DNA of 64,000 nucleotides from Hymenopellis radicata (GCA_015501595.1 JADNRX010000052.1:145117-209116); one strand, 5' to 3'; counted from the first letter of the stretch, positions 21,083 through 34,499 are shown. Notes: generated by a model from the sequence alone, not told the origin. Made by a program: numbers and translations.

Positions 21083-24000
21083 ATGTTACAGTTTGGAAAG
21101 CTGAAGCTCCTCTTGAGCTTCCTGTGGATCTCGCCAGTGGTGTTCGCAGTGAGCAGGGGACCTCTGGTCGACCTCACCCAGAACAACATTCTGGCGCGCG
21201 ATGAAACCTTTGGCGGCGTGGTCTCTTTCGACAATTACAGCCTTAGTCTGTATGGACAGCGCATATTCATTCAGTTCGTCCCCCTTCTTCGATGATGACG
21301 GCTTGTACTTATTTCTATGCCTGTAGCTCTGGGGAATTCCACACGTACCGGCTTCCTGTTCCATCCCTCTGGCCCGACATCTTGCAGAAGATCAAAGCCT
21401 CTGGGCTCAACACTATCAGTATATATACCCATTGGGGGGCAATCAATCCCGCTCCTGGTGTAGTCGATTTCGACGGTTATCGCGCCCTGAAGCCTCTATA
21501 CGAAGCAGCGTTAGAGGCCGGGATCTGGATTATCCTTCGCCCTGGTACGTTCCCTCATCATCAGAGCTTTTTCACATCTGATTTTCGACGCGTTTTCCTC
21601 AGGTCCCGTAAGTTTAGTGTTTGGATATGGTTTGAACTGAGAATTGACGGAGGTTGCCCGGCTTTCAGTATATCAATGCCGAAACTTCCGCCGGTGGTAT
21701 GGCTCACTGGGTCACGACGGAGGTTGCTGGCAAATTGAGAACGAATGCGTCCGATTGGAGAGAGTCTTACCAGGATTATATCCGCGGCGTCATTGAGGAG
21801 ACCACTCCGTACCAGGTTACGCAAGGTGGTCCCGTCATTGGTGAGTGATTTTACTGGTACTGTACCGTTTCGACCGGGTGTTCGCCGGTGTGACGCGTTA
21901 TGCTACGAACTTTCAGCATAACTGTTCGTTTTCAGGCACACCAAGCGGAATTACCTTATTTGGACAGTCCCGCGTAGGCGGGACGAAAAAATTTCCTTTT
22001 TGGGCCTTGTGTAGCTCCAAAATCGCGTGTAACGCGTTATCATTTATGTTTTTGTTCGGTTCGACCGGGTGCGTTACGCGTTAGCCGAACACCCGGTCGA
22101 AACGGTACAGTATTATATGGCGCATCGCTGATTCACCCTACATCGTAGCTGTTCAAATTGGTGAGTACACGTGTCATGTCTTCGGCATGCTCTTAAATCC
22201 ATTTTAGACAACGAATATAACCAAACCTTTGACGGCGGCGTGGGCGGAGAGTATTACGACGACATTGAAGATATATACCGTGACTCCGATATAGTGGTAC
22301 CATGGACGTACAACAATGCTGGCATGGTCGGCAACTTCATAAACGGAACTGTATGCGCTTTTTTGTGTACTTTTGGATTGTAACTTAAGTGCTATCGTAG
22401 GGTGCCGTAGATCTCTACGGGTGCGTTTCAGCTCAGTCGGGCGGAGACCCATCTAACGAATCTCTTCAGAGTTGATGACTACCCTCAGCGTTACGACTGC
22501 GCCCATCCCTATGACTGGAAGGAAGTCAAGCAGGTCTATCGAGAGTTTCATTTGCAATCGAACCCGTGGCAGCCGTTCTTCTTTCCTGGTGTGTTTTGGT
22601 GCCCGGACCATGACATCCACTGATCTTCTTCTAAAGAATTCCAAGGCGGCTCGGGTGATGCTTGGGGTCCTGGAGCACCTGGTAATATCACCTGTTGCTT
22701 TTCACTACTAGGCTGCTTTGCTTATTCTGTAAACAGGTTATCTGGGGTGCCAGATTCTGACAGGGCCTGACTGGATGAATGTCGTATACAAGCACCTTTG
22801 GTCAACTAATGCCAAGTTGTTGAGTTATTATATGATGTACGGTGGCACGTCTTGGGGTGCCATCCCCTTCCAGTGAGTCCTCCGTTGACCTGATCATAAC
22901 ACTTATCTTGACAACCTATAGTGGCGTACGTTCTGGCTGTCTACAGTCTGTTCTGCTCAGGCTGACTCTTCACATTTAGCACTATACGTCCTATGACTGG
23001 GGCGGGGCGGTATGTATACTAGTTCCTCTAATATGTTTTTCCTTAGGCCTGCTCAATCCGGCTTCACAGATATCCGAGAATCGTACGCTGTCACCTAAAT
23101 ATGAGGAGTTCAAACGTGAGGGATACTTCATTCGCTCGTCCCCGGACTTCTACAAAACGGAGTGGATGGGCGATAGTAACGCTACACACTCGCCCTACAT
23201 CGGTGGCATCTTGTCGAACTCCAAAATCTTTGTGACACTCCTCGAGAATCCAGATACGAAGACTGGGTTTTATATCACCAGACAGAATGATTCGACCAGC
23301 ACGTATGTCCTTATATGCTGAGAAATGTCGAACATACTGAGAAGTGACCATAGGGCGATCAACGATTTCAAGATGAATGTTTCCACTTCTTTGGGAGAGC
23401 TGGAGTTACCGGTTGTAGCTTCGGCCATAACCATGGGCGGGCGACAGTCGAAAATCATACTCACGGATTATGCGTTTGGTTCCGCATCTAAATTACTGTA
23501 CTCGACCGCCGAACTCTACTTTGCCGGAAGCATTGACGGACGGGACGTTATCCTTCTGTATGGTGATGCTGTGCAAGAGCACGAATTTGCATTGGAGCTT
23601 ACAGGCCATGAACATTCGTCACTCGTTGCCAACAGCTCGGCTTTGACCTACACGGACTTCCTCAACTCAACCACTATCGTTTCTGTCACGAATGGCTCCA
23701 GCGGTCTCTTCACCGTACATGATAGCACCACGCAATTGGTGCTCTTTGCTGATACTCAAACGGCGACATCGTTCTACGCACCGACCATAGCAGGTGACGG
23801 CAGCAATCCATTTAGAAACTATTGGAGTCTGGGTTCGAACGAGACTGTACTCGTCGGCGGGGCATATCTCGTACGGACGGCCGATATCATGGACGGAACG
23901 CTAGCATTGACCGGCGACATCAACAAGGACACAACTCTGTCCATCGTAGCACCCGCTGCTGTGTCTTCGATTTTATGGAATGGCGTCTCGCTTGACCTCG

Positions 24001-25369
24001 ATGTCGGCGTGCGTACGCAGGGAGGATGGACCGCTGCAGTTCCGTTCGTGGATCCTCAGATTGTTTTGCCGAAATTGGAGGGATGGAAGTACAGAGATAG
24101 TCTTCCGGAGCTTTCGGCAGACTACGATGATAGCGCGTGGAGAGTCGCGAACAGGACTACAACCAACATACCACAGAAGCCGTTGTATGGAGATGGAAGA
24201 GTTCTTTACGGGTGCGACTATGGCTTGTAAGTGAGACGCATATATTCTGAAGAACTTGGGTAAAATGAAGGTTGGCAGCTGCGAAAACATTGTCCTCTGG
24301 CGAGGCCATTTCAACTCGACCGGTGAGCAGAAGAGTGTCAACTTGTCTATCAATGGTGGCCAAGGTGAGGAGGTTTCACATTTACAGCCAACGCCTTTCA
24401 TTGATCTTGATATTCTAGCGTTCGCGGCGAGCGTCTGGTTAAATGACGTCTTCTTGAACACATCATATGGAAAGTCAGTACCTACCTAGTGCTTCAGAGA
24501 TGTCTTCTTGCTCATTGGCTTCTTCAAGCTCAAGCGCCAATGCAAACAAGATCGAGGAAAGAGATGAGAAGTTCCTTTTCCCCGAAGGTGCGCTCAATTT
24601 CGGAGACAATGTGATCACGATAGTGCAAGACAACATGGGTCTCAACGAAACCGGCGATCTCGTCAATGTCAACGGAGACGTGTCTAAAAATCCTCGTGGC
24701 GTGCGTGGTTTCCAGCTTGATACGGGTACTTTCGGCGACTGGAAAGTACAAGGGAAAGTTGGAGGTTATAATGGCTTCCTCGACAGACATCGCGGGATCG
24801 TCAATGAAGGTGGTCTCTTTGGTGAGAGGGCTGGCTGGCATTTGCCTGGGTTCGACACTTCCGCCTGGACGGCTCGTGAGATTCAGGAAGGTCTCCGGAT
24901 GATAAGGCCGGCGTAGGGTTCTTTGTCACCACGTTTGAACTGGACTTGCCCGTGGGCTACGATATTCCGTTGTCGTTCAGCTTTGAGGAAGAGCTCGGCA
25001 GAAATATCGAGTGTACTTCTGGGTGAATGGGTGGATGATGGGAAACGCATCGCGAATCTCGGCCCACAGTGGAAGTTTGCTGTACATGAGGGCATTTTGG
25101 CTTATCATGGGACCAAGTGAGCTTTCTGCTTTCTTCCATGACTTTGATTCTTGAGCTTGTATATTTCTAGTACGGTGGCAGTCGCGTTGTGGGCCATGGA
25201 GGGAGGAGAGGGTATTAAGCCTGATTTTCAGTTGACAATGGACAACCTTTGGCAGGGTGGGTTGTTGAATATCCGGACAGAGAATCCGGGCTGGACTCTG
25301 GAGTGCCGATGGGAGGGAGCCGAGTTAAATACACCTATGATGATTATAGCAAAATGCAAGAGTAGTTAA
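21083..25369 (+). CDS. Beta-galactosidase, glycoside hydrolase family 35
   Basis: ATG at 21083 with a signal peptide (about residues 1-22, [15 protein letters not shown]). The GH35 barrel is unmistakable: [50 protein letters not shown], then QIDNEYN, which holds the acid/base Glu. The motif [18 protein letters not shown] holds the nucleophile Glu, and [13 protein letters not shown] follows. Downstream lie the all-beta domains typical of large fungal secreted enzymes of about 1000 residues. The role is removal of terminal beta-galactose from plant polysaccharides outside the cell. More than ten introns are visible; one carries a 250-bp MITE. Between about 24885 and 25045 the conserved C-terminal sequence moves through three frames ([15 protein letters not shown], then [10 protein letters not shown], then [17 protein letters not shown]), so either indel errors or recent inactivation is present. 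It ends [14 protein letters not shown]...KCKSS. Confidence 0.88.
21858..22112. mobile_element. MITE (Tc1/mariner-type TA insertion) in a GH35 intron
   Basis: Perfect terminal inverted repeats: 21858-21884 is the reverse complement of 22086-22112. The repeat reads CTGTACCGTTTCGACCGGG inward, preceded by TA on both sides (TA at 21858-21859 and 22111-22112), which fits a TA target-site duplication. The interior is about 200 bp with no coding capacity and includes a second partial GTTCGACCGGGTGCG. It lies in the intron between the exons ending GGPVI and beginning with the acid/base motif. That intron is therefore about 300 nt, while its neighbours are about 50-60 nt. Confidence 0.88.
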
Positions 25370-25423
25370 AGACACACACGCCAGACAAACGTGATACACA
25401 CAGCCTGCCAATAAGCGGTCCAA

Positions 25424-25856
25424 TTAATCCGCGGCAGGTAGGCTCTCTGGGAACCAACCGTATGTTCTTAGATTGACTTTCAAACTGTCGCTAACCTCAA
25501 CCTCCTCAGCTTCAAGTTCCGTACGTTGACGCTGTGCCCCATCTGTTCCAGGTCCTCTGGAAGATATAGCGCCGGATGAAGAAATAACGCGTTGCCACGG
25601 GACGGGTGGATCAAGATCAGGCGAGAGAAATTTCAAGGCTACCGGCATTATTAGATGGTGGGCGACGAACAAGACAGGCGTACCTTGCCCACTTGACGTG
25701 AGTTTCGTGGCATGCCAATCAGTTTGGCAATATGGCCTTTGGAAAGTCAGTCAAACTATTGGCAGAAGAACATGATTCACCATAGGTGGTAACTTTTCCT
25801 GGAGGTATCCTTCTCACCGTGTCATAGACGGCGGCGTGGAATTCAGCGCTATCCAT
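25424..25856 (-). CDS. Alkyltransferase-like (ATL) DNA repair protein
   Basis: Three short exons on the minus strand. ATG at 25856 starts MDSAEFHAAVYDTVRRIPPG and continues KVTTYG. Exon 2 reads HIAKLIGMPRNSRQVGK, the helix-turn-helix and Arg-finger segment of the O6-alkylguanine-DNA alkyltransferase fold. Exon 3 reads LSPDLDPPVPWQRVISSSGA and has an acidic/basic tail. The usual active site PCHRV is replaced by PWQRV, so Cys is absent. This is the defining feature of ATL proteins, which bind O6-alkylguanine without repairing it and flag it for nucleotide excision repair (as shown for S. pombe Atl1). Length, about 110 residues, fits the family. Acts in the nucleus. Confidence 0.85.
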
Positions 25857-26117
25857 GTAATTATGTAGTTGACAGTAACTGGAAGAGCGAAGCAGTACCA
25901 CGTGATGAGCCTCACGCGATAATTCGGAGCCGAAGCAAGCCGAAGACGCGTCTTATCCTTTATAGAACGCGTTTTTCGCGTTTGAAGTCGTGTAAAACAT
26001 AGTTCAAGCTGCTATTTCTGATATAAAAGATCAAAGGACTTACAGCATGACCATATAACACCGTTTATGAAGGCTGAGTGGCCTCGATTGAGTAAGGATT
26101 ATTCATTGTCCGCTCAT

Positions 26118-26125
26118 TATAAAAG
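26118..26125 (+). promoter_or_regulatory. Probable TATA box
   Basis: TATAAAAG about 55 bp upstream of the ATG at 26179, in the expected position for a highly expressed fungal gene. Motif match only. Confidence 0.4.
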
Positions 26126-26178
26126 CAAAACGCCGCACTTTTTTCATTCTTCTTCTACCACCACGAACCACCAACAAC

Positions 26179-27188
26179 ATGCCTCCCAGAAAGTCCAACA
26201 AACGTGCCGCTCCTGTCGAAAGCGATACCGCTGCGGCACCTGCACCTAAGAAAGCGCGAGGCGCTAAGGCCGCGCCACCCAAGGCTGCCGCCAAGCCCGC
26301 GCCAAAGGCAAAAGCTACAGCTGCGAAATCCGCGCCAAAGGTTCCTGCGCCTAGCAAACCAATGACCAAGAAAGCTGCACCGTCCAAGGCCACTGAAAAG
26401 GAGCCTGAAGTTCTCGTCATCTCCGACGACGATGGGAACGAATCTGCGGATTCGGAGGAGGAGAGCGACGAGGAAGACGCGTCTGATGGCTCGGACGAGG
26501 AGCCTTTGGAGGAAGGCAAACTTCCTCCGGCGGTTCAAGTGCGTTCATCCTTGCCATGAGTTCAACCTGTTCGTACTTACGCTGGCCGCAGAAACGCCTG
26601 GACTGGATTAAGGAGAACATTTTTGGCTTGGATAACTACACGTATCGCGCCATATTCACCCAATTCGACTATTATATGGGCTCTCGGAATGGCAGAGACC
26701 AAGTCCCCGTTGACATCTATAACCACTGCGCCATGCGGGCTCATAACCACGGCGCCGATCTTGGATATGAGAAGCACATCATCAAGAAGGCGACCGGTGG
26801 AGGCTCTGGGTGTGCGTATGAGGACAGCGAAGGCGACGATTCAGACGACGAGGATGAGAGGGACTATGATTACGAGAGACCAGAAGATGTTGCCGTGAGT
26901 GTGCAGTCAGTTCTGAACTCAAAGATGTTTAGATGTTTCTTTTAGAAGCGTGCTGAACACTGCATGAACATACTGGATTCCTTGTCAGTCAAATATCTCA
27001 AACGGGCAATCAAGGCCCTGCCGAAATACCAAGGCAAGCGCAAGGGAAGCACAGACACCCTGGCAGATGCGATCTTGGACCACCTTGATGCACTCTCAGT
27101 CTCAAAGGCCCACTGTGATCTCATAGAAGAGCAGGAGATGTTGGAGGAGCTACAAGAGAAAATGGCCAAAGAAGCAAAGAAAGACTGA
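26179..27188 (+). CDS. Nuclear protein with histone-H1-like basic N-terminus and SUMO-interacting motif
   Basis: Three exons. Residues 1-75 are Ala/Lys/Pro-rich (MPPRKSNKRAAPVES, then KKARGAKAAPPKAAAKPAPK), like a histone H1 tail and suited to DNA binding and nuclear import. The motif EVLVISDDDG follows; a hydrophobic V-L-V-I next to Ser/Asp is a classical SUMO-interacting motif. A Ser/Asp/Glu stretch comes next. Exon 2 begins KRLDWIKENIFGLDNYTYR and has an acidic EDSEGDDSDDEDERDYDYE run. Exon 3 (about 26946-27188) forms helices: YLKRAIKALPKYQGKRKGS and LIEEQEMLEELQEKMAKEA. No named family is recognised. It converges with URA2 across a 190-bp gap. Confidence 0.75.
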
Positions 27189-27377
27189 ATAACACATTTT
27201 ATTGATCTCTTGAGCTTGTATTGCTACATTTTGTAGTTATGTACTCTACATGAATGCCATGAACATACTTTTCTGTCCGCGCTACTCTACATACAGATTA
27301 TACAGTCCGGGTAAGAGACTAGTCGTCTAAACTTACTTTGGTTAAGAAACATTCAGATCTAAACAGATATTGTACTT

Positions 27378-30300
27378 TTATGCGAGCACGCTCATAAGCA
27401 ATGCCATGCGAATCTAGACAGTTCGTAAGTGAAAGTTCCTTGTGAGTGTACAGTCACTTACGAAAAGACCGTAGCGCATTTGACGGAAGTAGACGGCGCG
27501 ACGAGAATCATAGTCAACTTCAGGATCAATTTCTAGACCGAAAATGAGTTATACGAAGTCGATGAAGGCGAGGACCACGTACCGTTGACCCTTGGAAGGG
27601 GATGCATGACGATCATCTCCTCCTTCGCCCGCGACAAAACCGAGTGATCGACCCGATAAGCATTCCTCACTTGTTGCCACTCAGCCTCGCTTTCGAATCG
27701 TTCCTTTTGTACTCGGGTGACGTAGAGCACATCCGTATCCGAGAGCACCTCTTCAAGGGTCTCGCATATAGTGACATGGATGCCGGCCTTGCGGGCAGCC
27801 GCCACGACGCTGGATGGCATCGCCAAAGAAGGAGGGGAAACAAAGTTGAGCCGCACTGAATACAAGGACAGTAGTGTGACCAAGCTGTGAACTGTGCGTC
27901 CATTTTTGAGATCGCCGAGAAGCGTGATGGTGCGGCCGTTAACGGTTCCAAGTTCCGAACGAATAGTGTACACGTCCAACAGTGCCTACAGAAACGTCAG
28001 CAACAGCAAATCAATGCAAATGATATGCATACCTGAGTAGGGTGCTCGCCGATTCCGTCGCCAGCATTAATGATTGGCACAGGAGAAAACTTGGCTGCTG
28101 TTTGAGCACTCCCCACGTCTGGATGACGTATCACGATAGCGTCCCCATAACAAGCCAAAGTCCGGACGGTATCAGCCAACGACTCGCCCTTTGCGACGGA
28201 CGAGTTATCAGCGTTAATCTGAACGACCTGACCTCCACATCGTTTCATCGCCGCATCGAAGGAAGAGCTCGTCCTAGTGGACGGCTCGAAGAACGCTGTG
28301 CACAGCACTTTACCCTTTAGGACATCGAGAACGCCATTACGCTCAACCTGCAGACGCATCTCATGTGCCAATGAGAACAAGTCGTACATATCGCGGTGAG
28401 TGAATTGCTTCACAGACAAGATATGGCGACGGTGGAAGGCAGGGTGGGGGACAAGGTGAGAGAATAAGTTGAGAGCGGATGGTCCTTGAATTGCCGCCTG
28501 CGACGGTGCGAGAGACATCGAAGGTCCCATACTGAGTGCCGCCATACCGCCTAAAGACGTGCCCTCTGTCTCCTTCATTTGGGGCGAACTGACTGCAACA
28601 ACTGAGTGGTTGATAGTCGCGCTGGAGATCTCGCGGCCAAGAGGCGTCGAAGTCAATGCACCATCCAGGAAAGACGTCTGCCCATGGACAACAACTCGAT
28701 GGATTGAACCGGTCACGAAACCTTTATCCAAAGGCGACCAACAGTCCGCGCGCTTGGCAAAGGAAGACTTGCGGCCAACAGCGACTTCAACCTGCGTCGA
28801 CGCTTGCTCCGGGAGTCCAAAGATCAAGACGGGATTATCATGCAGACGAAGGCGAATATCTTCAAGTTTCAGACGACCGTCTGTAACAGCCGTTAATAGA
28901 AGAGGCAAGGCTTCCTCCAAGCCGGACTTGGGTGATGCAGATTTGCCAACCTGAGTCGCAAGCTTGTAGGGCGTCGCACCAACGGAAAAGATGTCTATAG
29001 TCTCCAAGTGCGACCAAATCGCCTTCTGGTCGTCCGGAGAAGGCAAACACGTAGCCTCCGGATATAGGGAAGCATTGAAGAAAAGCGAGTATATCGACAC
29101 ATCGCAGGTGACCTTGAGGTGTTTCGCTTTACTCAACGAAATCAACAGGAGATCGTCGTTCGTTAAGACATCAGTGACGTGAACACTCCTGTTGTGTAGA
29201 CTCGCCAAAAGAAGGATAGACGCTAGATTAGACCCTTTCGCGTTCGTGACAATGGGCTTGTCGGATGGCCACGAAGTGAAGTAGGAGGCGACGCTGGTCA
29301 AGGAGGTGGGGGAGTCATCGAGCTGGAAAGGAATGAAAAGAGCTTTCGCCTCCGCCTGTAACTCTTCGTCCACGGCAGTCACATTCTGCGAAGTGGCGGA
29401 GATGTTTAGGGCAAAGTTGCAGTGCGCAGCTCCCTGTATATTGGCGCGAGCGACATCAAACGAGGCGGCGTCCGTAATCTTGGTGTTGACGCCGATTGGG
29501 ATGACGATCGCGGTCGTGAAACCAGCAGCTACGGAGGCTTCGGTGGCTTCTGCAAAGTCTTTGCTTCCTGGGACAGCCAACCCCGGAACAAACGCAGCCA
29601 CATTGACTAATCCGGGGAAAATGTAGCTTTGGTGAGAGCTCTTCGAGTCGATAGTGGAGACATCCAACGGAAGTTTGCGCACAAGTGCCTCTGCCAGCAT
29701 CTTCGCGTTCTTGACATTGGTAATCAATGGAACCGCAAAATCCACGGCCATGCGCCTCGTGTGGTATCCCTTGCTGGTGTAGCTAGCCGGACGACGGTAA
29801 TGGTTCTTCGAGGGCAGATTGATATACATGTCGATGAGGTTATTGGCGAGATGCTGCGTCAACGAGTATTCGGACTTTTGTTGATCGCGATCGTCTTCAC
29901 CAAGGGTTTCAAGGTACTGGTACTGATATGAGCTATACCTCATGTATGATGGAAAATCGACACACCTTGCAAGGAACATTGTGCTCCGTCAAGAAGTCCG
30001 CAGTCCCCGAGGTCGCAAAGATGTTGTACCCAGCAGCGCTGAGCTTCTGTACCGAAGGCAGAATCTCCAGCTTCTCTCGGTAGCTTCCGACGGAAAATAG
30101 GATGTTTTTCTTCGGAGGGACGATACCGGTCGAAATAAGCGCTTTGAGGTACGCCTCGTACTTGTCTCGGCCGAAACACGCGACTTCTCCAGTGGACGCC
30201 ATCTCTACACCGAGCACGGGATCGGCACCAGACAGGCGACTAAAACTGAACTGAGGTACTTTCACACCAACATAATCCGCGGGAAGTCCAAGGTCTGGGT

Positions 30301-33300
30301 AGGGCTCAACCGGTAAGTCGAGCATGACCTTGGTTGCCATCTCGATAGCGTCCACACCAGTGACTTTCGATACGAAAGGGAATGACCGAGCTGCCCGAAG
30401 GTTACACTCGATGACCTTGATTTCGTTGTTTTTGGCGATGAACTGAATGTTGAACGGCCCTGTAACATTGAGAGCGTTCCCAATCTTCGCGGTTGCCTCC
30501 TCAATTTGCCGCACAGTCTGAGGATCGAGATCCTGGGGAGGGTGTATCAAGGTCGCGTCGCCGGAATGGACACCAGCATTCTCCACATGCTCAGAAATGT
30601 AGTGCATGACCATCTTGCCGTCCTTCGCCACAGCATCCATCTCAATCTCTTTAGCCTGCTCAATGTACTTCGTGATGACGACCGGATGATCCCGAGACAC
30701 AGCAGTTGCTTGCGTGAGGTAGTTCATGAGGTCGTCCGCGGTGGATACGACGTTCATAGCGGCACCGGATAGGACGTAGGAAGGGCGAACTAGAACAGGA
30801 TAGCCGACAGAGTCGCAGAAAGCGTACGCTTCTTCATAGCTGCTGAGTTCCTTCCACGAAGGCTGATCGACGCCGATCTCGTCTAAAAGACGGGAGAACT
30901 TGTATCGATTCTCAGCTGTGTCAATCATTTCGGGCGACGTCCCGTATATCTTGACATTCTCGCGATACAAAGGCAGCGCGATGTTGTTCGGCGTCTGCCC
31001 TCCCATGGACAAGATGACACCCCGGGAGTGCTCGACATCGTAGATATCAAGGATAGTCTCCAAGCTGATGTTCTCGAAGTAAAGCCTGTCCGCCTCGTCG
31101 TAGTCGGTACTGACGGTTTCGGGGTTGTAGTTTACCATGACAGTGGGTAGTCCCTGGTCGCGCAAAGTCCTGATGGCGCGGACAGCACACCAGTCGAACT
31201 CCACCGAGGAACCGATGCGATATACTCCGGATCCCAGAACCATAACGCCGCGTTCACCGAAAGAGATGTCGTGCTCTACCGCGTTGTAGGTAGTGTAGAG
31301 GTAGTTTGTGAAAGCCGGGAACTCGGCGGCGACGGTGTCGATCTGCTTCACAAAGGGAGCAATGCCTTGCTCTTTGCGCAGAGTTCGGACTGCAAGCTCA
31401 GTGGAGCCCAAAGAAACGGCAAGCTGTCGGTCAGAAAAGCCGAGCTGTTTGGCACGACGAAGCAAATCGGGCGTCATAGAAGGAATGCCGCGATTCCTAC
31501 AAATCAATTAGGAACAATACCTGGTTAAGGTTTCGAGACCTACATGAGAAGGACCTCCATCTCATAGATGTAATACAGTTTCGTAAGGAACCACTTGTCG
31601 ATGTTGGTCATTTGCCAGATCTTATCGACAGTGTAGCCTCGATGGAAAGCGTCCGAGATCGCGAATATGCGCTTGTCCGTAGGGTTCACGAGTTCCTCGT
31701 CAATATCCTCCACGAAGTCATTCTAGGAAAGCTACGATGAGAATCTGATCTAAGCGGAAACAAGTAGACTCACCTTCGCAAATCCGGCGAACTGATCATC
31801 AATGGCGCGGATAGCTTTTTGAATGGTTTCTTCGAAGGTCCGACCGATGCTCATAACCTCGCCAACGCTCTTCATGCTGCTACTGAGGAGACGGCTGACG
31901 CGGTTGAACTTCTTCAAGTCCCAGCGCGGAATCTTGACGACGACGTAGTCCAAACTGGGCTCGAAACAAGCACTGGTAACCTTCGTGACACTGTTCTTGA
32001 TCTCGTTCAATGGAATTCCAAGACCTAACTTCGCAGCAATGAAAGCAAGAGGGTAACCAGTGGCCTTAGAAGCTAAAGCGGAAGATCTGGACAGACGGGC
32101 GTTGACCTGTTAAAGATATCAGTAACAGTCGCGTAAAGGGAAGATCAACTAACCTCAATGATACAATACTCCTGCGAGTTTGGATTGAGAGCATACTGAA
32201 TGTTACATTCACCAACAACACCAAGGTGGCGAATGACATTGATAGCAGTCGTCCGGAGCATGTTGTAATCCGCATCGGACAACGTCTGCGAGGGCGCCAC
32301 AACAATCGAGTCGCCAGTGTGTATACCTAACGGATCGAAGTTCTAAACAAACAAAGTATTCAGCAAACGGGCGTAATGAGTTGAGAAAACAGAATACAAA
32401 CCTCCATGTTACACACTGTGATGCAGTTATCACGGCAGTCGCGAACAACTTCATACTCAATCTCCTTCCACCCCTTCATACTTTTCTCGACCAGGACTTG
32501 GGGACTGGTGGCGAAAGCCTTGGCGCAAAGAGCCTTGAGCTGCGATTCGTTCTGTGCGAAACCCGACCCAAGTCCTCCGAGAGCATATGCGGCGCGGACA
32601 ATCACTGGATATCCGATACCATTCGCCGCCGCAATAGCCTCCTCCTGGTTGGTGGCAGTACAACTCTCGGCACACTTTTCGCCAATCTCCGCCATCGCAC
32701 TCGCAAATAGCTGCCTGTCCTCTGTCGTGATGATCGTCTCAATTGGTGTGCCCAAAACTTGCACACCGAGCTCGGCGAACTCGTCCTTGAGCTTGATACC
32801 CACATTGAGCGCGGTCTGCCCACCGAAAGTAACGTAGATACCATCCGGCTTCTCGTACTTGATGATTTTCCTAACAAAGTCCGGCGTGACCGGAAGGAAA
32901 TAGACCTTGTCCGCCAAACCCTTGGATGTGGCGATGGTAGCGATGTTAGGATTCACCATGATTGTGTAGATACCCTCTTCCTTCAGAGCCTTGATGGCTT
33001 GCGAGCCCGAGTAGTCAAACTCGCCTGCTTGCCCAATAGACAAACCGCCAGATCCCAGGATGATGACCTTTGAGACCGTGGCACGCGGAATACGTTTGTC
33101 GTTGTCCTCCCTCGTCCCACCAGGCATCTTGATAGGTGCGAGAGAGCTCGTGGCGACACAATCGGTGATGTTTTGGATAAACACGTCGAACAAAAACTCG
33201 GTGTCGCGTGGACCAGGCGTAGACTCGGGATGGAATTGTACGGAAAAGAATGGCTTGTCTTCACAGTAAATCCCTTCGTTGCTGCCATCGTTGGCGTTGC

Positions 33301-34499
33301 GGAAAAGCTCCTTCCACCCGGACGGAAGAGTGGGAGTATCAACCTGGAAACCGTGATTCTGACTAGTGATGTAGCACCGGCCGGACAACATGTCCGTGCA
33401 CGGAATGTTGTGACCACGGTTGCCGTACTTCATTTTGGATGTCGTCGCGCCGGCGGCGAGGGCAAGCAGTTGGTGACCGAGACATATACCGAAAATAGGT
33501 CTATCCGCCTTTTTCATGGCCTTAGAAAGGCGCTCGATCGTGGATGAGAGCATGGACGGGTCGCCGGGACCGTTGGAAACGAAAATGCCGTCGTAAGGTT
33601 CCGCCTCGGAAAGGAAGTCGTAGTCCCATGGCACGACCTTGAGCTGGATTCCGCGAGCAATGAAGCATCGAATCTGGTTGTACTTCATCCCCACATCGAG
33701 GGCAAGAACGCGAAGCGGACGTCCGCTGGGATGCAAAAGCGGCGCGACAAGAGGGTCATACAAACGAGGCTCGGTTGTAGACACCGCGGCGACGAGATTA
33801 CTCTGATTGGGATCAGCAAAGGGAACGTCGAAGTAATCGTCGCGCCAACTGGGCGTGCCAGCGTTTGGGGAGGAGGCACGCGAGGAGACCTGGGAAGCCG
33901 GGTTGAAAGAGAGACGTCTGCCAAATGGCGTGCCTGGCTTCCTGGCGAGGATCTTACCCAACATTGATCCTTTTTCGCGGATTTTTTTTGTCAGCGCGCG
34001 CGTGTCGATGCCGTAGATGGCGGGAACACCATTTTCCTTGAGCCATGCTGCGAGCGAGGACTCAGCAAGGAAATGACTGAAGTCCTTGGAGTAGTATCCG
34101 ATGACGACAGCCGCGACGTGGATGCGCGACGACTCAAAATCGGCTGGAAGGAGGTCGGCGGTGCGCTTAGGTACACCGTAGTTGCCAACAAGGGGATAGG
34201 TCAAGATCAGGATCTGTCCTTCATAGGAGGGATCCGTCAACGACTCCGTGTATCCCACCATTCCTAGTCAAGAGAATGAGAAAAAAACCGATATCTTTTT
34301 TTCAGTAAAGCATACCAGTCTGGAAGACGCATTCTCCTGCTACGCTTATACCCTCCGCGCCGAAGCTCATTCCTCTAAACGCTGTACCATCGCTCAATTC
34401 GAGCACGGCATCGTCAGATGGCTTGTTGTTCGCTGTCGCGGGAGGAGTTGGGAGGTTAAAGGCGCTCGAGGTCCGAGACAGTGCTGGGCGACCGGCCAT
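27378..34499 (-). CDS. URA2: URA2-type multifunctional pyrimidine enzyme: glutamine-dependent carbamoyl-phosphate synthase / aspartate carbamoyltransferase
   Basis: ATG at 34499 ([20 protein letters not shown]), stop at 27378; about 2,200 codons in several exons, matching yeast Ura2 in length. Domain order: CPSase small/glutaminase domain ([17 protein letters not shown] with catalytic Cys; [10 protein letters not shown] with His); two CPSase ATP-grasp halves ([39 protein letters not shown]); the allosteric region; a dihydroorotase-like domain; and ATCase ([26 protein letters not shown]). It makes carbamoyl phosphate from glutamine and condenses it with aspartate, the first two steps of UMP synthesis, in the cytoplasm. 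In the dihydroorotase-like part the metal-binding HxH is absent ([10 protein letters not shown]), as is normal in fungi, where a separate URA4 enzyme acts. Feedback inhibition by UTP is known for the family. Confidence 0.96.

Noticed and set aside
32381..33547. Plus-strand frames of 100-143 codons
   Set aside because: Antisense to highly conserved CPSase coding sequence of URA2.
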